A DNA stretch of 40,443 nucleotides from JBBIWA01 sp037439425. GTDB lineage: Bacteria > Acidobacteriota > Blastocatellia > RBC074. The DNA is taken from NCBI GenBank assembly GCA_037439425.1, contig JBBIWA010000049.1, positions 1-40,443 on the forward strand. Reading direction: 5' to 3'. The position numbers and the translations under genes are program-made. The first letter of the stretch is position 1, and each line of letters starts with the position of its first letter. Below, piece after piece: positions 8,294-17,113 of the stretch. The notes beneath the pieces are model-generated. The model did no database searches and was not told the origin of the DNA. It saw only the letters and a list, made by a program, of their open reading frames with translations.

Positions 8294-9781
8294 ATGTCAA
8301 ATGTTCGTGTTCGTTTTGCGCCTTCCCCGACAGGTTATCTACACGTGGGCGGAGCGCGCACAGCATTATTCAATTGGCTCTTTGCGCGTAAGCACAAAGG
8401 CACTTTTATCCTCCGCATTGAAGACACAGACCTCGAGCGCTCCAGCGAAGAGATGGTGCGCGGCATCCTCGAAGGGCTGGAGTGGTTGGGTCTGGATTAT
8501 GACGAAGGGCCATTTTTTCAATCGGACTACGTTGAGAAGCATCGTGCAGCAGTACGCCGGATGTTAGAGAACGGTCACGCCTACAAATGTTTCTGCCCGA
8601 AAGAAGAACGTTCCGACGAGGAGGTCAAAAAGATAGTCGCGGAAGCGGCGCGCTGGTCAAAGCGGCTCAATCCCTGCCGTGATCTGGCGCCAGAAGAAGT
8701 CGCGGCGCGTGAAGAACGCGGCGAGCCTTATGTCGTTCGGCTGCGCGTGCCCGAAAGAGGCAAGACCGAATTTGAAGATGCAGTCTATGGCCATATGGAG
8801 CGCGACTGCCGCGAGATTGAAGACCTTGTGCTGCTGCGCTCGGACGGCCATCCGCTCTACAACTTGAGTGTGGTCGTAGATGACATAGAGATGGGGATCA
8901 CGCATGTGATTCGCGGGCAGGATCATCTCTCCAACACGCACAAGCAGATCCTGATCTATCAGGCGCTCGGCCAGCCCGTTCCGCAGTTTGCGCATCTGCC
9001 GTTGATTCTAGCGCCGAACAAAGCCAAACTCTCCAAGCGCAAGCACGGCGAGGTGGTCAGCGTGACGACCTATCGCGACGCGGGATTCGTGCCTGATGCT
9101 TTTGTGAACTTCCTCGCCCTGCTCGGCTGGGCGCCGGAAGGAACGGATCAAGAGATCTTCACCCGCGAAGAGTTGATTGAAAGGTTCTCGCTGGAAGGGA
9201 TTCACAAATCAAACGCGATCTTCAACTTCAACGAAAGTGACCCGCGCAATTGGACCGATCCCAAAGCGCTCTGGATGAACGCCGAATATATCAGGACCAT
9301 GCCGATGGAAAGACTAACGCCGCTGGTAAAAGCAGAGCTGCAGCGGAGCGGTTTGTGGCGGGATGAATACGAAACTGAGAGGAAGGCCTGGTTCGAGCAG
9401 GCAGTGAGCCTGATTCGCGAGCGGGCACGCACGCTGACCAATTTTACAACTCATGGTCGCCCCTATTTCGTTGATGACTTCAGCTACGAATTTGACGAGG
9501 CAGCAGTGAAAAAGAATCTGCGCAAGGAGCCAGCCTTGAAAGAACTCCTTCCACAACTAGCTGATGCTTTCGCTTCACTGACTGAATTCACCCGTGATAG
9601 GGCCGAAGCTTTGCTGCGGGGCTTCGCTGAAGAAAAAGGCGTCAAGGCTGGTCTCTTGATCAACGCGACGCGGACGGCATTGACGGGACAGGCGGTTGGG
9701 CCAGGCTTATTTGATCTCGTCGCGGCAATCGGAAAGGATCGCACGGTAGCGCGGTTAAAGCATGCGGCGCAATTGGTGTGA
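8294..9781 (+). CDS. gltX: Glutamate--tRNA ligase
   Basis: Class I aminoacyl-tRNA synthetase that charges tRNA-Glu (and possibly tRNA-Gln, if the organism uses the amidotransferase route) with glutamate using ATP; cytoplasmic. The 495-residue product has the usual bacterial length. The signature HIGH motif appears as HVGG at 17-20 within RFAPSPTGYLHVGGART, and the KMSKS motif as KLSKR at 245-249. The C-terminal anticodon-binding half is complete. I chose ATG 8294 because it follows GGAAGGAAG and gives the conserved N-terminus; the frame is open to 8108, but that part is repeat DNA. The gene appears monocistronic, with the repeat element as its 5' leader. Confidence 0.96.
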   Translation: MSNVRVRFAPSPTGYLHVGGARTALFNWLFARKHKGTFILRIEDTDLERSSEEMVRGILEGLEWLGLDYDEGPFFQSDYVEKHRAAVRRMLENGHAYKCFCPKEERSDEEVKKIVAEAARWSKRLNPCRDLAPEEVAAREERGEPYVVRLRVPERGKTEFEDAVYGHMERDCREIEDLVLLRSDGHPLYNLSVVVDDIEMGITHVIRGQDHLSNTHKQILIYQALGQPVPQFAHLPLILAPNKAKLSKRKHGEVVSVTTYRDAGFVPDAFVNFLALLGWAPEGTDQEIFTREELIERFSLEGIHKSNAIFNFNESDPRNWTDPKALWMNAEYIRTMPMERLTPLVKAELQRSGLWRDEYETERKAWFEQAVSLIRERARTLTNFTTHGRPYFVDDFSYEFDEAAVKKNLRKEPALKELLPQLADAFASLTEFTRDRAEALLRGFAEEKGVKAGLLINATRTALTGQAVGPGLFDLVAAIGKDRTVARLKHAAQLV

Positions 9782-9988
9782 AGGGCATTGACCATTTTCG
9801 GTAGGCCACAATGAGGTTCAGCGTGCTCTTGAAAAGCGAGCCTGTGCGGCCCATACTGCTTCCGACCGTCACGTTCATAGGTGGCCAGCCTATACGCGCT
9901 CGCCCAACGACCAACACAACCCAAGCGGGGCCGCCGAGCAAAAGCCCGCCCCCTCACCTCACCGCCGGCACCTGCTTGAGGATATTGC

Positions 9989-10010
9989 TGACAACTGTCA
10001 AGGCTATACT
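9989..10010 (+). promoter_or_regulatory. Possible operator and -10 box before the aldo/keto reductase gene
   Basis: TGACA-AC-TGTCA, an inverted repeat, occupies 9989-10000, and TATACT lies at 10005-10010, 23 bases before the start codon. No -35 box is correctly spaced, which would fit an activator-dependent or repressor-controlled promoter. This is a suggestion from position and symmetry only. Confidence 0.3.
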
Positions 10011-10033
10011 CCTGGGAACGGAGGAAGTTCATT

Positions 10034-11050
10034 ATGAGTTTGTCGAAAGCGGGTATGCAGAAGCGCACGCTCGGAAAAAGCGTGCTGGAGGTTTCAGCCA
10101 TCGGCTTGGGCTGCATGGGGATGAGCTACGGTTATGGTCCGCCCAAGGACCGTCAGGAGATGGTCGCGCTCATCCGCCGGGCAGTAGAGTTGGGCGTGAC
10201 CTTTTTCGATACCGCCGAAGTTTACGGCCCGTTCACCAATGAAGAACTCATCGGCGAAGCTCTTGAGCCTTCCAAGGGAAAAGTGGTGATTGCCACCAAG
10301 TTCGGGTTCCAGATCGATCCCGGCGCGGAGCGAGGAATAGGTGGGCTCAATAGTCACCCGGAGCATATCAAACAAGTGGCTGAAGGCTCACTCAAGCGCC
10401 TGCGGGTGGAAGCGATTGATCTGTTCTATCAGCACCGCGTCGATCCGAACGTGCCGATCGAAGATGTGGCCGGAGCGGTGAAGGAGTTGATCGAAGAGGG
10501 CAAGGTCAAACACTTCGGCCTTTCCGAAGCGGGCGCGCAGACGATCCGCCGCGCGCATGCAGTCTGTCCGGTCACGGCGATTCAAAGCGAATACTCGCTC
10601 TGGTGGCGGCGACCCGAAGAGGAAGTCCTGCCTACTTGTGAAGAGTTAGGCATCGGCTTTGTTCCCTTCAGCCCTCTAGGCAAGGGCTTCCTGACGGGAG
10701 CGATTGATGAGAACACGCAGTTTGACTCCTCCGACTTCCGCAATATCGTTCCGCGTTTTACGCCCGAAGCGCGGCGAGCGAACAAGGCGCTGCTCCGTTT
10801 GCTGCGCGCGACCGCCGAGCGGAAAGGAGCGACGCTTGCGCAAATCGCCCTTGCGTGGTTGCTCGGGCAAAAGCCGTGGATCGCGCCGATTCCGGGCACG
10901 ACAAAACTCGAAAGGCTCGAGGAGAACATCGGCGCAGTCAGCGTTGAACTTGCTCCTGAAGAGCTGCGCGAGATCGGAGAAGCCGCGTCGAAGATTCCGA
11001 TTCAAGGCGCTCGTTACCCGGAAGCGCTGGAGCGAATGACTTACCTATAG
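10034..11050 (+). CDS. Aldo/keto reductase
   Basis: An NADPH-dependent oxidoreductase of 338 residues, close in motifs to the YajO/Tas and plant-inducible (AKR13-like) reductases. The catalytic tetrad is visible: D59 and Y64 in FFDTAEVYG, K89 in IATKFGF and H134 in LFYQHRVD. The C-terminal cofactor region IPGTTKLERLEENIGA is typical of the superfamily. ATG 10034 is preceded by GGAGGAAG at good spacing. It would reduce an aldehyde or ketone in the cytoplasm; the substrate is not deducible. It stands alone, flanked by gltX upstream and opposing genes downstream, with a palindrome next to its probable -10 box. Confidence 0.9.
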   Translation: MSLSKAGMQKRTLGKSVLEVSAIGLGCMGMSYGYGPPKDRQEMVALIRRAVELGVTFFDTAEVYGPFTNEELIGEALEPSKGKVVIATKFGFQIDPGAERGIGGLNSHPEHIKQVAEGSLKRLRVEAIDLFYQHRVDPNVPIEDVAGAVKELIEEGKVKHFGLSEAGAQTIRRAHAVCPVTAIQSEYSLWWRRPEEEVLPTCEELGIGFVPFSPLGKGFLTGAIDENTQFDSSDFRNIVPRFTPEARRANKALLRLLRATAERKGATLAQIALAWLLGQKPWIAPIPGTTKLERLEENIGAVSVELAPEELREIGEAASKIPIQGARYPEALERMTYL

Positions 11051-11204
11051 GCCACTCACTGTTGCTTCTCAGCCCAGGCTAATTTGGAATCATAGGGAGG
11101 AAAGGTAATACGCAACGCGAAGGCTTATGTGGCTGCCAGCCGCTTGCTCCGACGATGATCGCGCGGCGCAGCCTGACCTTGATGCTTTCGTGTCATGAAC
11201 ACCC

Positions 11205-11579
11205 TCAGGCCCAGAGATAAACAACCAGCGAGCCGAACAGCAGCCCGAGGAGGAGAAGGTCCGCAATGCCAAAGCGCGTCAGCCAGGCAGGGGGCTCCCG
11301 ATAGCGTGGGGCAAAGCGCATGAGTGCAAGCACTCCATAGAAGATGTGGCTAACAAACGCCGCAGTCAGCGCGGGCCCCTTCGCCTCGCCACCCCCTGCA
11401 AGCGGTCACATCAAGAAGAAGAGGGCGATGAAGCCAAGGGCTGCATATAAGAAATAGAGGATCACAAGCTTGAGCGTCTTGATCACTCCGGCTCAATCCT
11501 CAACCCACTGCCTCCTTATATTCGGCAGCGCGGCGAGGAAGGCAAGCAGAGCCACAATCAGTGTGCTGAACCCCTCCAT
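11205..11579 (-). pseudogene. Small membrane-protein gene interrupted by two in-frame TGA codons
   Basis: Reading leftward from ATG 11579, one frame of 125 codons runs to TGA 11205 and is broken only by TGA at 11493-11495 and TGA at 11406-11408. The three pieces are all membrane-like: a 28-residue hydrophobic start, a middle piece with LYFLYAALGFIALFFLM, and a C-terminal piece with HIFYGVLALMRFAPRYREPP and LLLLGLLFGSLVVYLWA. The last piece has no plausible start of its own. The simplest reading is a recently decayed gene for a protein with about four membrane segments. Alternatives are one or two tiny membrane proteins (28 residues, then a GTG-started 26-residue one), sequencing error, or stop readthrough. 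I do not recognise the family. Confidence 0.55.
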
Positions 11580-11666
11580 CTCTCATCTCCCGGCAGCCAC
11601 CCACCCTTCAACAGGGCCGGCCGTGAGAGGAACAACCAGGCGGCTTTGAGAAACCGGCGCCACTTT

Positions 11667-13163
11667 CTAAGGCAAGCGGATCAGCTCCCGAAAATCGATG
11701 TTGGGACGAGTGTCCGTGTCGGTCCCTACGATCATCCCGCGATGGTCAACCCAGTAGTAGTTCGAGCCGCTCTCGACTTTGAACTCGCGGCCCGTCAGCG
11801 GATCGATCACGTCTTCAACGCCGAGGGTGGCGTTGGATCGGCGTCGGCTGAGTTCATCCATCACTTCACTTCGACTCCAATAGGATTGGCTGATAATTCG
11901 GGAAATCTCCTGGCTCGTGCGGCTCACGATCTGTGAGGTGTTGGCGGCAAGGCCCTGCTGCATCCTTACCCACTGCGGATTGAGTTGGAATGTGTTGAGC
12001 ATATGTTCGAGCACAGATTGAGCCTCAGCCGCTTTATCGCTCGTTGCCAAGTAACCATACAAATACTCGACGCGCCAGAGACCCACCCCGTACCCCTGGG
12101 TGATCTGAGTGGCCGCAAAATAGTAACCGTGCATCGGCTCCTCCTCGCGCCGACAGGTGAAGGAGACTTCGCCGGCAGTCAGTTGCATGGAGAAGCCGGG
12201 GACAGCGTATTGAGAATAGACGGCATTGAGGGCTTCGACAGCATCGGCGCGATCGCGCGTATCAACCACCTTCACATCGGCACACCCTCGTGCGACTTTC
12301 GTCACTGCGTACTCCCGAGCGAACGCAGCTCCGGGAATGTAGCGCCGGACCAGCACATTGACGCCATAGCCAGGCGAATACCAGGAGCCTTCGCGAAATC
12401 CGGTCCACTCCAGCGTGGGGTTCGGAATGGCAAAACCCGGAATCTCGGCGTCGCCTCCGGTGATACGCACTTTTCCGTCTGGGGAGACGATTTCAATTAC
12501 CGGCCGAAGATCCACTGAGGCAAATCGAAACAGTCCGCCGCTCACCCGCCAACGGCTTGGCACCTCGAGGCTGAAGGCCTGTTCACGGGGATCCTGCCAG
12601 GTCTCGAATTGAAGAGACGGTTGTTGCTTATCCGAAACAGCCGCGCCAGCGATGCGGAAACTTTGTAGCAGCCTGGCGAACGTCTCTTCAGCCTGCCGAT
12701 AGCGCACTTCGGGAGCTGCGAGCGCATACACGTAGGAGGCACTGCCTTTGGGACTGGCGATCCAGGTGAAGATGGCCGTCGCCACCCGATCTCCCAAGCG
12801 CCCGCGCATCCGAACCAATGTAGACGCTACCGATTGGGGGGCTTGCCACCGAGCCTCAGGCCAGAATTTCGCTGCCAAACGGCCTAGCGCAGTCCCAGCC
12901 GCTGCAGGCGTGAGCGAACCCGGGATGAAGACCGGCCAGATGACGAGCTGCTCGCCTTCGGCTCCTTGAATCTCAGTGCGGCCCGATAGACGATCGAAGC
13001 TAACTTTCCAATTGCGAGGAACATCCATGGAGATGCCAAAGGGGTCTTTGTAAGTGGTCCAATCTCTCAGTTGGTCGCTCACTAATCGAATCGCGAAATA
13101 AGCAATCACCCCGACACAAAAAAACACTCCGCCTATGAGCACCCATTGCGTCGTTCGTTTCAT
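11667..13163 (-). CDS. Membrane-anchored protein of unknown function
   Basis: A 498-residue protein that I do not recognise. ATG 13163 follows AGAAGGGCAAG. Residues ~7-28 form one membrane segment, so the rest is probably outside the cytoplasm. Two stretches open alike, DPFGISMDVPRNWKV (~41-55) and DPREQAFSLEVPSRWRV (~190-206), and each is followed by mixed beta/alpha sequence, which suggests two related PsbP- or lipoprotein-like domains. The C-terminal ~100 residues contain a helical segment and end with a YWVDHRGMIVGTDTD-type motif, in the same style as small stress-type proteins that display a substrate-free beta strand; this is weak. It follows a small membrane protein gene and the dehydratase pair on the same strand. 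Confidence 0.7.
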   Translation of the reverse strand: MKRTTQWVLIGGVFFCVGVIAYFAIRLVSDQLRDWTTYKDPFGISMDVPRNWKVSFDRLSGRTEIQGAEGEQLVIWPVFIPGSLTPAAAGTALGRLAAKFWPEARWQAPQSVASTLVRMRGRLGDRVATAIFTWIASPKGSASYVYALAAPEVRYRQAEETFARLLQSFRIAGAAVSDKQQPSLQFETWQDPREQAFSLEVPSRWRVSGGLFRFASVDLRPVIEIVSPDGKVRITGGDAEIPGFAIPNPTLEWTGFREGSWYSPGYGVNVLVRRYIPGAAFAREYAVTKVARGCADVKVVDTRDRADAVEALNAVYSQYAVPGFSMQLTAGEVSFTCRREEEPMHGYYFAATQITQGYGVGLWRVEYLYGYLATSDKAAEAQSVLEHMLNTFQLNPQWVRMQQGLAANTSQIVSRTSQEISRIISQSYWSRSEVMDELSRRRSNATLGVEDVIDPLTGREFKVESGSNYYWVDHRGMIVGTDTDTRPNIDFRELIRLP

Positions 13164-13242
13164 CTTGCCCTTCTAAGTTAGCTTACATGCGCCAGCCTGC
13201 ATATGTGAGGAACCACACGGTCCTCTCCAGCACGGTTGCCAG

Positions 13243-13758
13243 TCAGGCAGTACCTCCCGTCTGAGGTTCGCTCGCACCTGGCTTTGCGAAGCGGCGGTGC
13301 TGCAGCGCCGCAATAGCAGCACCGGATAAAGCTCCGACAGGAACCATCAGCCAGCCGAACAAGATCAGTCCCCAGAGGGTAAGCCCGGCAGCTCCGATAA
13401 ACCCAAACAACTGATCCACCGGCGGTTCACCAAGACTGCTAACCGGCTGGCCAGTTGCCTGATAGGAGATGTAGGCGGTCAAGAGCACCAAATACCAGGT
13501 AGTGTAATGGCCCACGACCCCTGTTAGGACGCCTGCCACGATCCCTCGCCATATCGTGTATCGGGCCCGACGGACAATCAACAGCCACCAAAAAAATTTT
13601 CCCGTGATCAAGCCGCCGAATCCTCCGGCCACGGGCAAGAATTCCCATCCCTGGCCTATGGCATCTCTAGTGGCCAGGATACCTATCATGATGCCGCCTA
13701 GTGCAGCTACCCAGCCCATCGGGAACAATCGCGTTAGCATCTGTTTTACCAGAGCCAT
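13243..13758 (-). CDS. Polytopic membrane protein of unknown function
   Basis: A 171-residue protein with about four predicted membrane segments: near residues 13-30, 42-62, 71-96 and 118-145. Glycine-rich segments (VAALGGIMIGILA, VGALSGAAIAAL) suggest tight helix packing. No catalytic or transport motif is recognised. ATG 13758 follows a modest AGGTGG box. It begins 20 bases after the dehydratase gene that precedes it on the minus strand, so the two are probably co-transcribed. A link to the metabolism of the upstream enzymes is not shown by sequence. Confidence 0.7.
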   Translation of the reverse strand: MALVKQMLTRLFPMGWVAALGGIMIGILATRDAIGQGWEFLPVAGGFGGLITGKFFWWLLIVRRARYTIWRGIVAGVLTGVVGHYTTWYLVLLTAYISYQATGQPVSSLGEPPVDQLFGFIGAAGLTLWGLILFGWLMVPVGALSGAAIAALQHRRFAKPGASEPQTGGTA

Positions 13759-13777
13759 GAGCCACCTACCATTGCGA

Positions 13778-14764
13778 CTATTCCGATAAGCGGTTCTTTG
13801 ATGAGGGAGAGCAGGCTAACAAGTAGTTAGCCAGTTTCTCCATATCTACATTACCGCCTGAGAGGATGACGCCAACCCGGCAGCCTGCGAAGTCGAACTT
13901 ACGGTGGCGCACCGCGGCAGCAGCAGCAGCTCCTGAGGGTTCGACCAGGAGTTTCATACGTTCGAGAATAAAGTGCAATGTCTCGATCAGTTCCTCATCG
14001 CTGACCAGTAGCACATCTTCGACCAGTTGCTGAACGATGGGAAAAGTCAGCTTGCCTGGAGCTGGCGTTTGCAAACCATCGGCGATGGTGTGGGGAATAG
14101 GGATTTCAATGCGCTCACCTTTGCGGAGCGATTGCCAGGTGTCATTGCCAGCCTCAGGCTCCACTCCAAAGACGCGGATTTGAGGGCGCAGATGTCTGGC
14201 CGCCACGGCGCATCCGGCAAGCAACCCGCAGCCACTGCAAGGTGCAAGCAGGAAATCTAACTCTGGCGCCTCCTCTAACAGTTCAAGCGCGGCGGTGCCC
14301 TGACCGGCCATAATCAGATAATCGTCAAACGGTGGGACCAGCGTCATGCCGCGTTCCCGGCAGATCCGCTCTCCCGTCTCTTCCCGATTCTGGCTGTAGC
14401 GGTCGTAAAAGATGATTTCTGCGCCGTAGTTTCGCGTGGCGGCGACTTTGGCTTGCGGCGCGTCTTGGGGCATGACGATCGCTGAGGGGGCGCCAAACAA
14501 GCGAGCGGCCAGCGCCACCGCCTGCGCGTGATTGCCGGAAGAGTAAGCCAGCAGCCCACGCTTTCTCTCTTCCTCGCTGAGTGAAGCGATCTTGTTGTAA
14601 GCCCCGCGAAATTTAAAAGCTCCGGCGCGTTGCAGGTTCTCGGTTTTGAAGTAGACATCGCATCCAGCCGCCTGGTTGAATTGTCTGGAGGTGATGACGG
14701 GCGTGCGATGAGCCACTCCACGCAATCGGTCACTGGCTTTGAGAATATCAGCGAAGGTGAGCAT
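13778..14764 (-). CDS. Threonine/serine dehydratase-like PLP enzyme (1)
   Basis: A fold-type II pyridoxal-phosphate enzyme of 328 residues. The lysine that binds PLP is K51 in GAFKFRGAYNK; the phosphate-contact motif SSGNHAQ follows at ~76-82, and a glycine-rich loop (CSGCGLLAG) and LSGGNVD complete the cofactor site. The length matches catabolic threonine dehydratase or serine racemase, and no C-terminal ACT regulatory domain is present, unlike biosynthetic IlvA. It would deaminate L-threonine or L-serine to a 2-oxo acid and ammonia, or racemise serine. It begins 17 bases after a second enzyme of the same fold, so the pair may act on different substrates. Confidence 0.87.
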   Translation of the reverse strand: MLTFADILKASDRLRGVAHRTPVITSRQFNQAAGCDVYFKTENLQRAGAFKFRGAYNKIASLSEEERKRGLLAYSSGNHAQAVALAARLFGAPSAIVMPQDAPQAKVAATRNYGAEIIFYDRYSQNREETGERICRERGMTLVPPFDDYLIMAGQGTAALELLEEAPELDFLLAPCSGCGLLAGCAVAARHLRPQIRVFGVEPEAGNDTWQSLRKGERIEIPIPHTIADGLQTPAPGKLTFPIVQQLVEDVLLVSDEELIETLHFILERMKLLVEPSGAAAAAAVRHRKFDFAGCRVGVILSGGNVDMEKLANYLLACSPSSKNRLSE

Positions 14765-14781
14765 AGAAGTTCAAGCTGCCA

Positions 14782-15807
14782 TTAGCGTGCGTGAGCGAAG
14801 ACCTCACGCACCGAGGCAGTGTCGAGGTTAGCTCCGCTCAAAATATTGACCACATTTTGAGCCCGCAGCCGGTCTCTCAGTTTCAGGGTGGCTGCTGTGG
14901 CTGCCGCGCCAGCGCCTTCCACCAGATTGTGAGTTGTGCGCCAGAGCAAGCGGATAGCCTGCTTGATTTCGTTATCGCTAACGAGCACAATCTCGTCCAC
15001 TCCGCTGCGGATGATTTCTAAGGTCCAGGCCGAGGGCACTCGCGTCGCCACTCCATCGGCGAAAGTATGCGCTTGTTTGGTGGTAACCACTTTCCCGGCC
15101 TGCCAGGAGAGAAAGTAACTCGGTGCCCCTTCGGCCTGTACGCCGTAAATCTTGGTCTGTGGCGAGAGGGCACGGAAGACAGTGATCACTCCGCACAGGC
15201 CACTGCCCATCCCGATAGGCACAAAGATCGCGTCCACCTGTTGGTTTTGCGCGCGCATCGTCTCGACAATTTCCAGCGCATAGGTGCCCACTCCATTGAT
15301 CAGGTGAGCTTCATTGGCCGAGTGAATGTAACGCAAATTTTCTGTTTGCGCCAGGCGTTCGACCTCTTCGCGCGCCTCATCGAAATCGCGTCCGTACTCC
15401 ACCAGTCGCGCACCATAGGCGCGCATAGCGGCATTCTTCTCCGGGTTATTGCCGAAAGGCACAACGATGGTGGCGGGCACATTGTAAAGTCTGGCCGCGA
15501 GCGCCACCGATTGCCCGTGATTGCCGCGGGTAGCAGTAATCACGCCGCGATGAGTGCGTGCGGCGGCGAAGTGGTATAGATAGTTAAGGCCACCGCGAAT
15601 CTTGAAGGCGCCGGTCGGCAGGTGATTCTCGTGCTTGAGAAAGAGGCGCGCTCCGGCTACTTCATTGAGCAAAGGATATTCGCGCAAAGGCGTCGGTGAC
15701 AAGGTGCGGTAGACGATCTCGCTCGCTGCCCGAATGGCTTCAAGCGAGATCGCCTGCCGGAACCCGAGGTAGTCAGCCGAAAGCTCAATCTCGGATTTTG
15801 ACTGCAT
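14782..15807 (-). CDS. Threonine/serine dehydratase-like PLP enzyme (2)
   Basis: A second fold-type II PLP enzyme, 341 residues. K69 in TGAFKIRGG is the cofactor lysine, TRGNHGQ is the phosphate-contact motif and PIGMGSGLCG the glycine loop. I chose ATG 15807 because GGGAG stands 12 bases upstream; the in-frame ATG at 15819 abuts that box. Either start overlaps the end of the O-methyltransferase gene, which implies coupling. It has no ACT domain. It is only moderately similar to the neighbouring dehydratase: it keeps N-terminal and active-site layout but differs in most loops, so this is not a fresh duplication. Threonine dehydratase is the default call; a hydroxy-amino-acid dehydratase with another substrate is possible. 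Confidence 0.85.
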   Translation of the reverse strand: MQSKSEIELSADYLGFRQAISLEAIRAASEIVYRTLSPTPLREYPLLNEVAGARLFLKHENHLPTGAFKIRGGLNYLYHFAAARTHRGVITATRGNHGQSVALAARLYNVPATIVVPFGNNPEKNAAMRAYGARLVEYGRDFDEAREEVERLAQTENLRYIHSANEAHLINGVGTYALEIVETMRAQNQQVDAIFVPIGMGSGLCGVITVFRALSPQTKIYGVQAEGAPSYFLSWQAGKVVTTKQAHTFADGVATRVPSAWTLEIIRSGVDEIVLVSDNEIKQAIRLLWRTTHNLVEGAGAAATAATLKLRDRLRAQNVVNILSGANLDTASVREVFAHAR

Positions 15808-16447
15808 AAGCCAGGCCATCTCCCAAGGGTAGAATCACGGCCCGCAACTGCGGGTGCGTGGTGATCTGTTGATTGAATCTGGCCAGCGCCGCTGTTGACT
15901 GCTGCTGGTCTGGTGAGCGCAACCGGCCCGTCGCCACCTGCCCTTTCCAGAGCACATTGTCAGCGATGATGACGCCGCAATTGCGCAGACGCGGCACGAT
16001 CATTTCAAGATAGGCCGGATATTCCTCTTTCACCGCATCAATGTAAGCGAGATCGAACGGCCCGGCCAGGTGGGGCAACGCCTTGAGGGCTTGATCCTGA
16101 ATGATCTCGATCTGGTGCTCCAATCCGGCGCGGCCAATGAATTCACGCGCCGTTTGCACTCGCTCGGCGCTTGGATCAATCGTCACCACCCGACCCTGGG
16201 GCGTCATAGCTCGCGCCAGCGTGATCGCGCCGTAGCCTATCCCGGTGCCTATCTCGAGCGCGCGTCTGGCCCCGATGGCCCGCGCGGTGAGCTCGAGGAA
16301 AAGCGCTACCTCTGGGTCTGAACTCGGTATCTGGTGTGCGGCCGAATAAGTCTCCATCTCCGCCAGCAGCGCATCGCGCGCTGGCAGCAAGCTTTCCAGG
16401 TAAAGAGCCTGTTCGCGCTGGATGATCGCATCAAGATAGCTTTTCAT
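15785..16447 (-). CDS. Class I SAM-dependent O-methyltransferase
   Basis: A 220-residue protein of the caffeoyl-CoA/catechol O-methyltransferase type (methyltransferase family 3). The SAM-binding motif I is LEIGTGIGYGAITLA at about 79-93; VVTIDPSAER supplies the acidic residue for the SAM ribose, and FDLAYIDAVKEEY with IIADNVLWKG are the metal- and catalysis-related motifs of this family. The length is normal. ATG 16447 follows GAGAGGAAGAG. It is the first gene of a minus-strand operon leading into two PLP dehydratases. Bacterial members methylate catechol-like or other hydroxylated small molecules; the substrate here is unknown. Confidence 0.88.
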   Translation of the reverse strand: MKSYLDAIIQREQALYLESLLPARDALLAEMETYSAAHQIPSSDPEVALFLELTARAIGARRALEIGTGIGYGAITLARAMTPQGRVVTIDPSAERVQTAREFIGRAGLEHQIEIIQDQALKALPHLAGPFDLAYIDAVKEEYPAYLEMIVPRLRNCGVIIADNVLWKGQVATGRLRSPDQQQSTAALARFNQQITTHPQLRAVILPLGDGLAYAVKIRD

Positions 16448-16630
16448 CTCTCTTCCTCTCGTGAGCTTTGCCCTGTGATCTTAGCACTTTGTCAGGTAGA
16501 ATGCAGGGGCGAATCGTTATTGGTTGCGGATTGTGGATTGCGGATTTGCTGGCAAGCCCGCTCGCCGCAGTGCGAAATCTAGAGTCAAGACTATCTTTCA
16601 AGCAATCATTTCCGGACAGGGAGTGAGGGA

Positions 16631-17113
16631 ATGATCTGCTTGGTGACCAACTACCCGATCATGCTAAAGATAGGGATCCATTACATTGACGATGTTGCTT
16701 CGCTGGATCTGCAGGGCAAGTTCATCAAAGGGCAGGGTGGCTTTCAGTTGCAGATCCTCGTGGACAAGGTACTGGAGGCAGGCACGCGCCACGTGCTGCT
16801 TAATATGACTCAGGTACCGGTAGCAGATAGCATGGCCATTGGGGAAATCGTTCGCGCCTACAAAAAGGTGCAAGAGGCTGGTGGAGAACTCAAACTCGTA
16901 GGGATGACAGACCGCGTTTATGGAGCCTTGAAGATCACCAGGCTTCTGGACTTAATTGAAAGCTACCAGACAGAAGAAGAGGCCCTCCGCAGCTTCCATC
17001 AGCAGACAGCTCAGAAGAGGAAGCGGAAGGCTAAGAGCGAAGCTCAGACGGCGAGCAAGACTACCAAACCGAGGAAGAAGAGTTCTTCTGTACCGGATCA
17101 GGGCACCGCGTAA
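16631..17113 (+). CDS. STAS-domain protein (anti-sigma-factor-antagonist type) with basic tail
   Basis: A 160-residue cytoplasmic protein. Residues ~11-118 form a STAS domain, as in SpoIIAA/RsbV, with the strand-turn-helix element VPVADSMAIGEIV, in which S67 is the position phosphorylated in regulated members. The rest (~120-160) is rich in lysine, serine and threonine and probably disordered, which is unusual for plain anti-anti-sigma factors. I kept ATG 16631 because it follows GGGAGTGAGGGA; a shorter start at 16661 lacks such a site. No anti-sigma kinase or sigma factor gene is nearby. Its 3' end overlaps the opposing VWFA gene by 16 bases. Confidence 0.82.
   Translation: MICLVTNYPIMLKIGIHYIDDVASLDLQGKFIKGQGGFQLQILVDKVLEAGTRHVLLNMTQVPVADSMAIGEIVRAYKKVQEAGGELKLVGMTDRVYGALKITRLLDLIESYQTEEEALRSFHQQTAQKRKRKAKSEAQTASKTTKPRKKSSSVPDQGTA

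Noticed and set aside
11205..11579. Selenoprotein reading of the TGA codons
   Set aside because: Two TGA codons in membrane-type sequence with no cysteine/selenocysteine context, and I saw no SECIS-like stem just after them.
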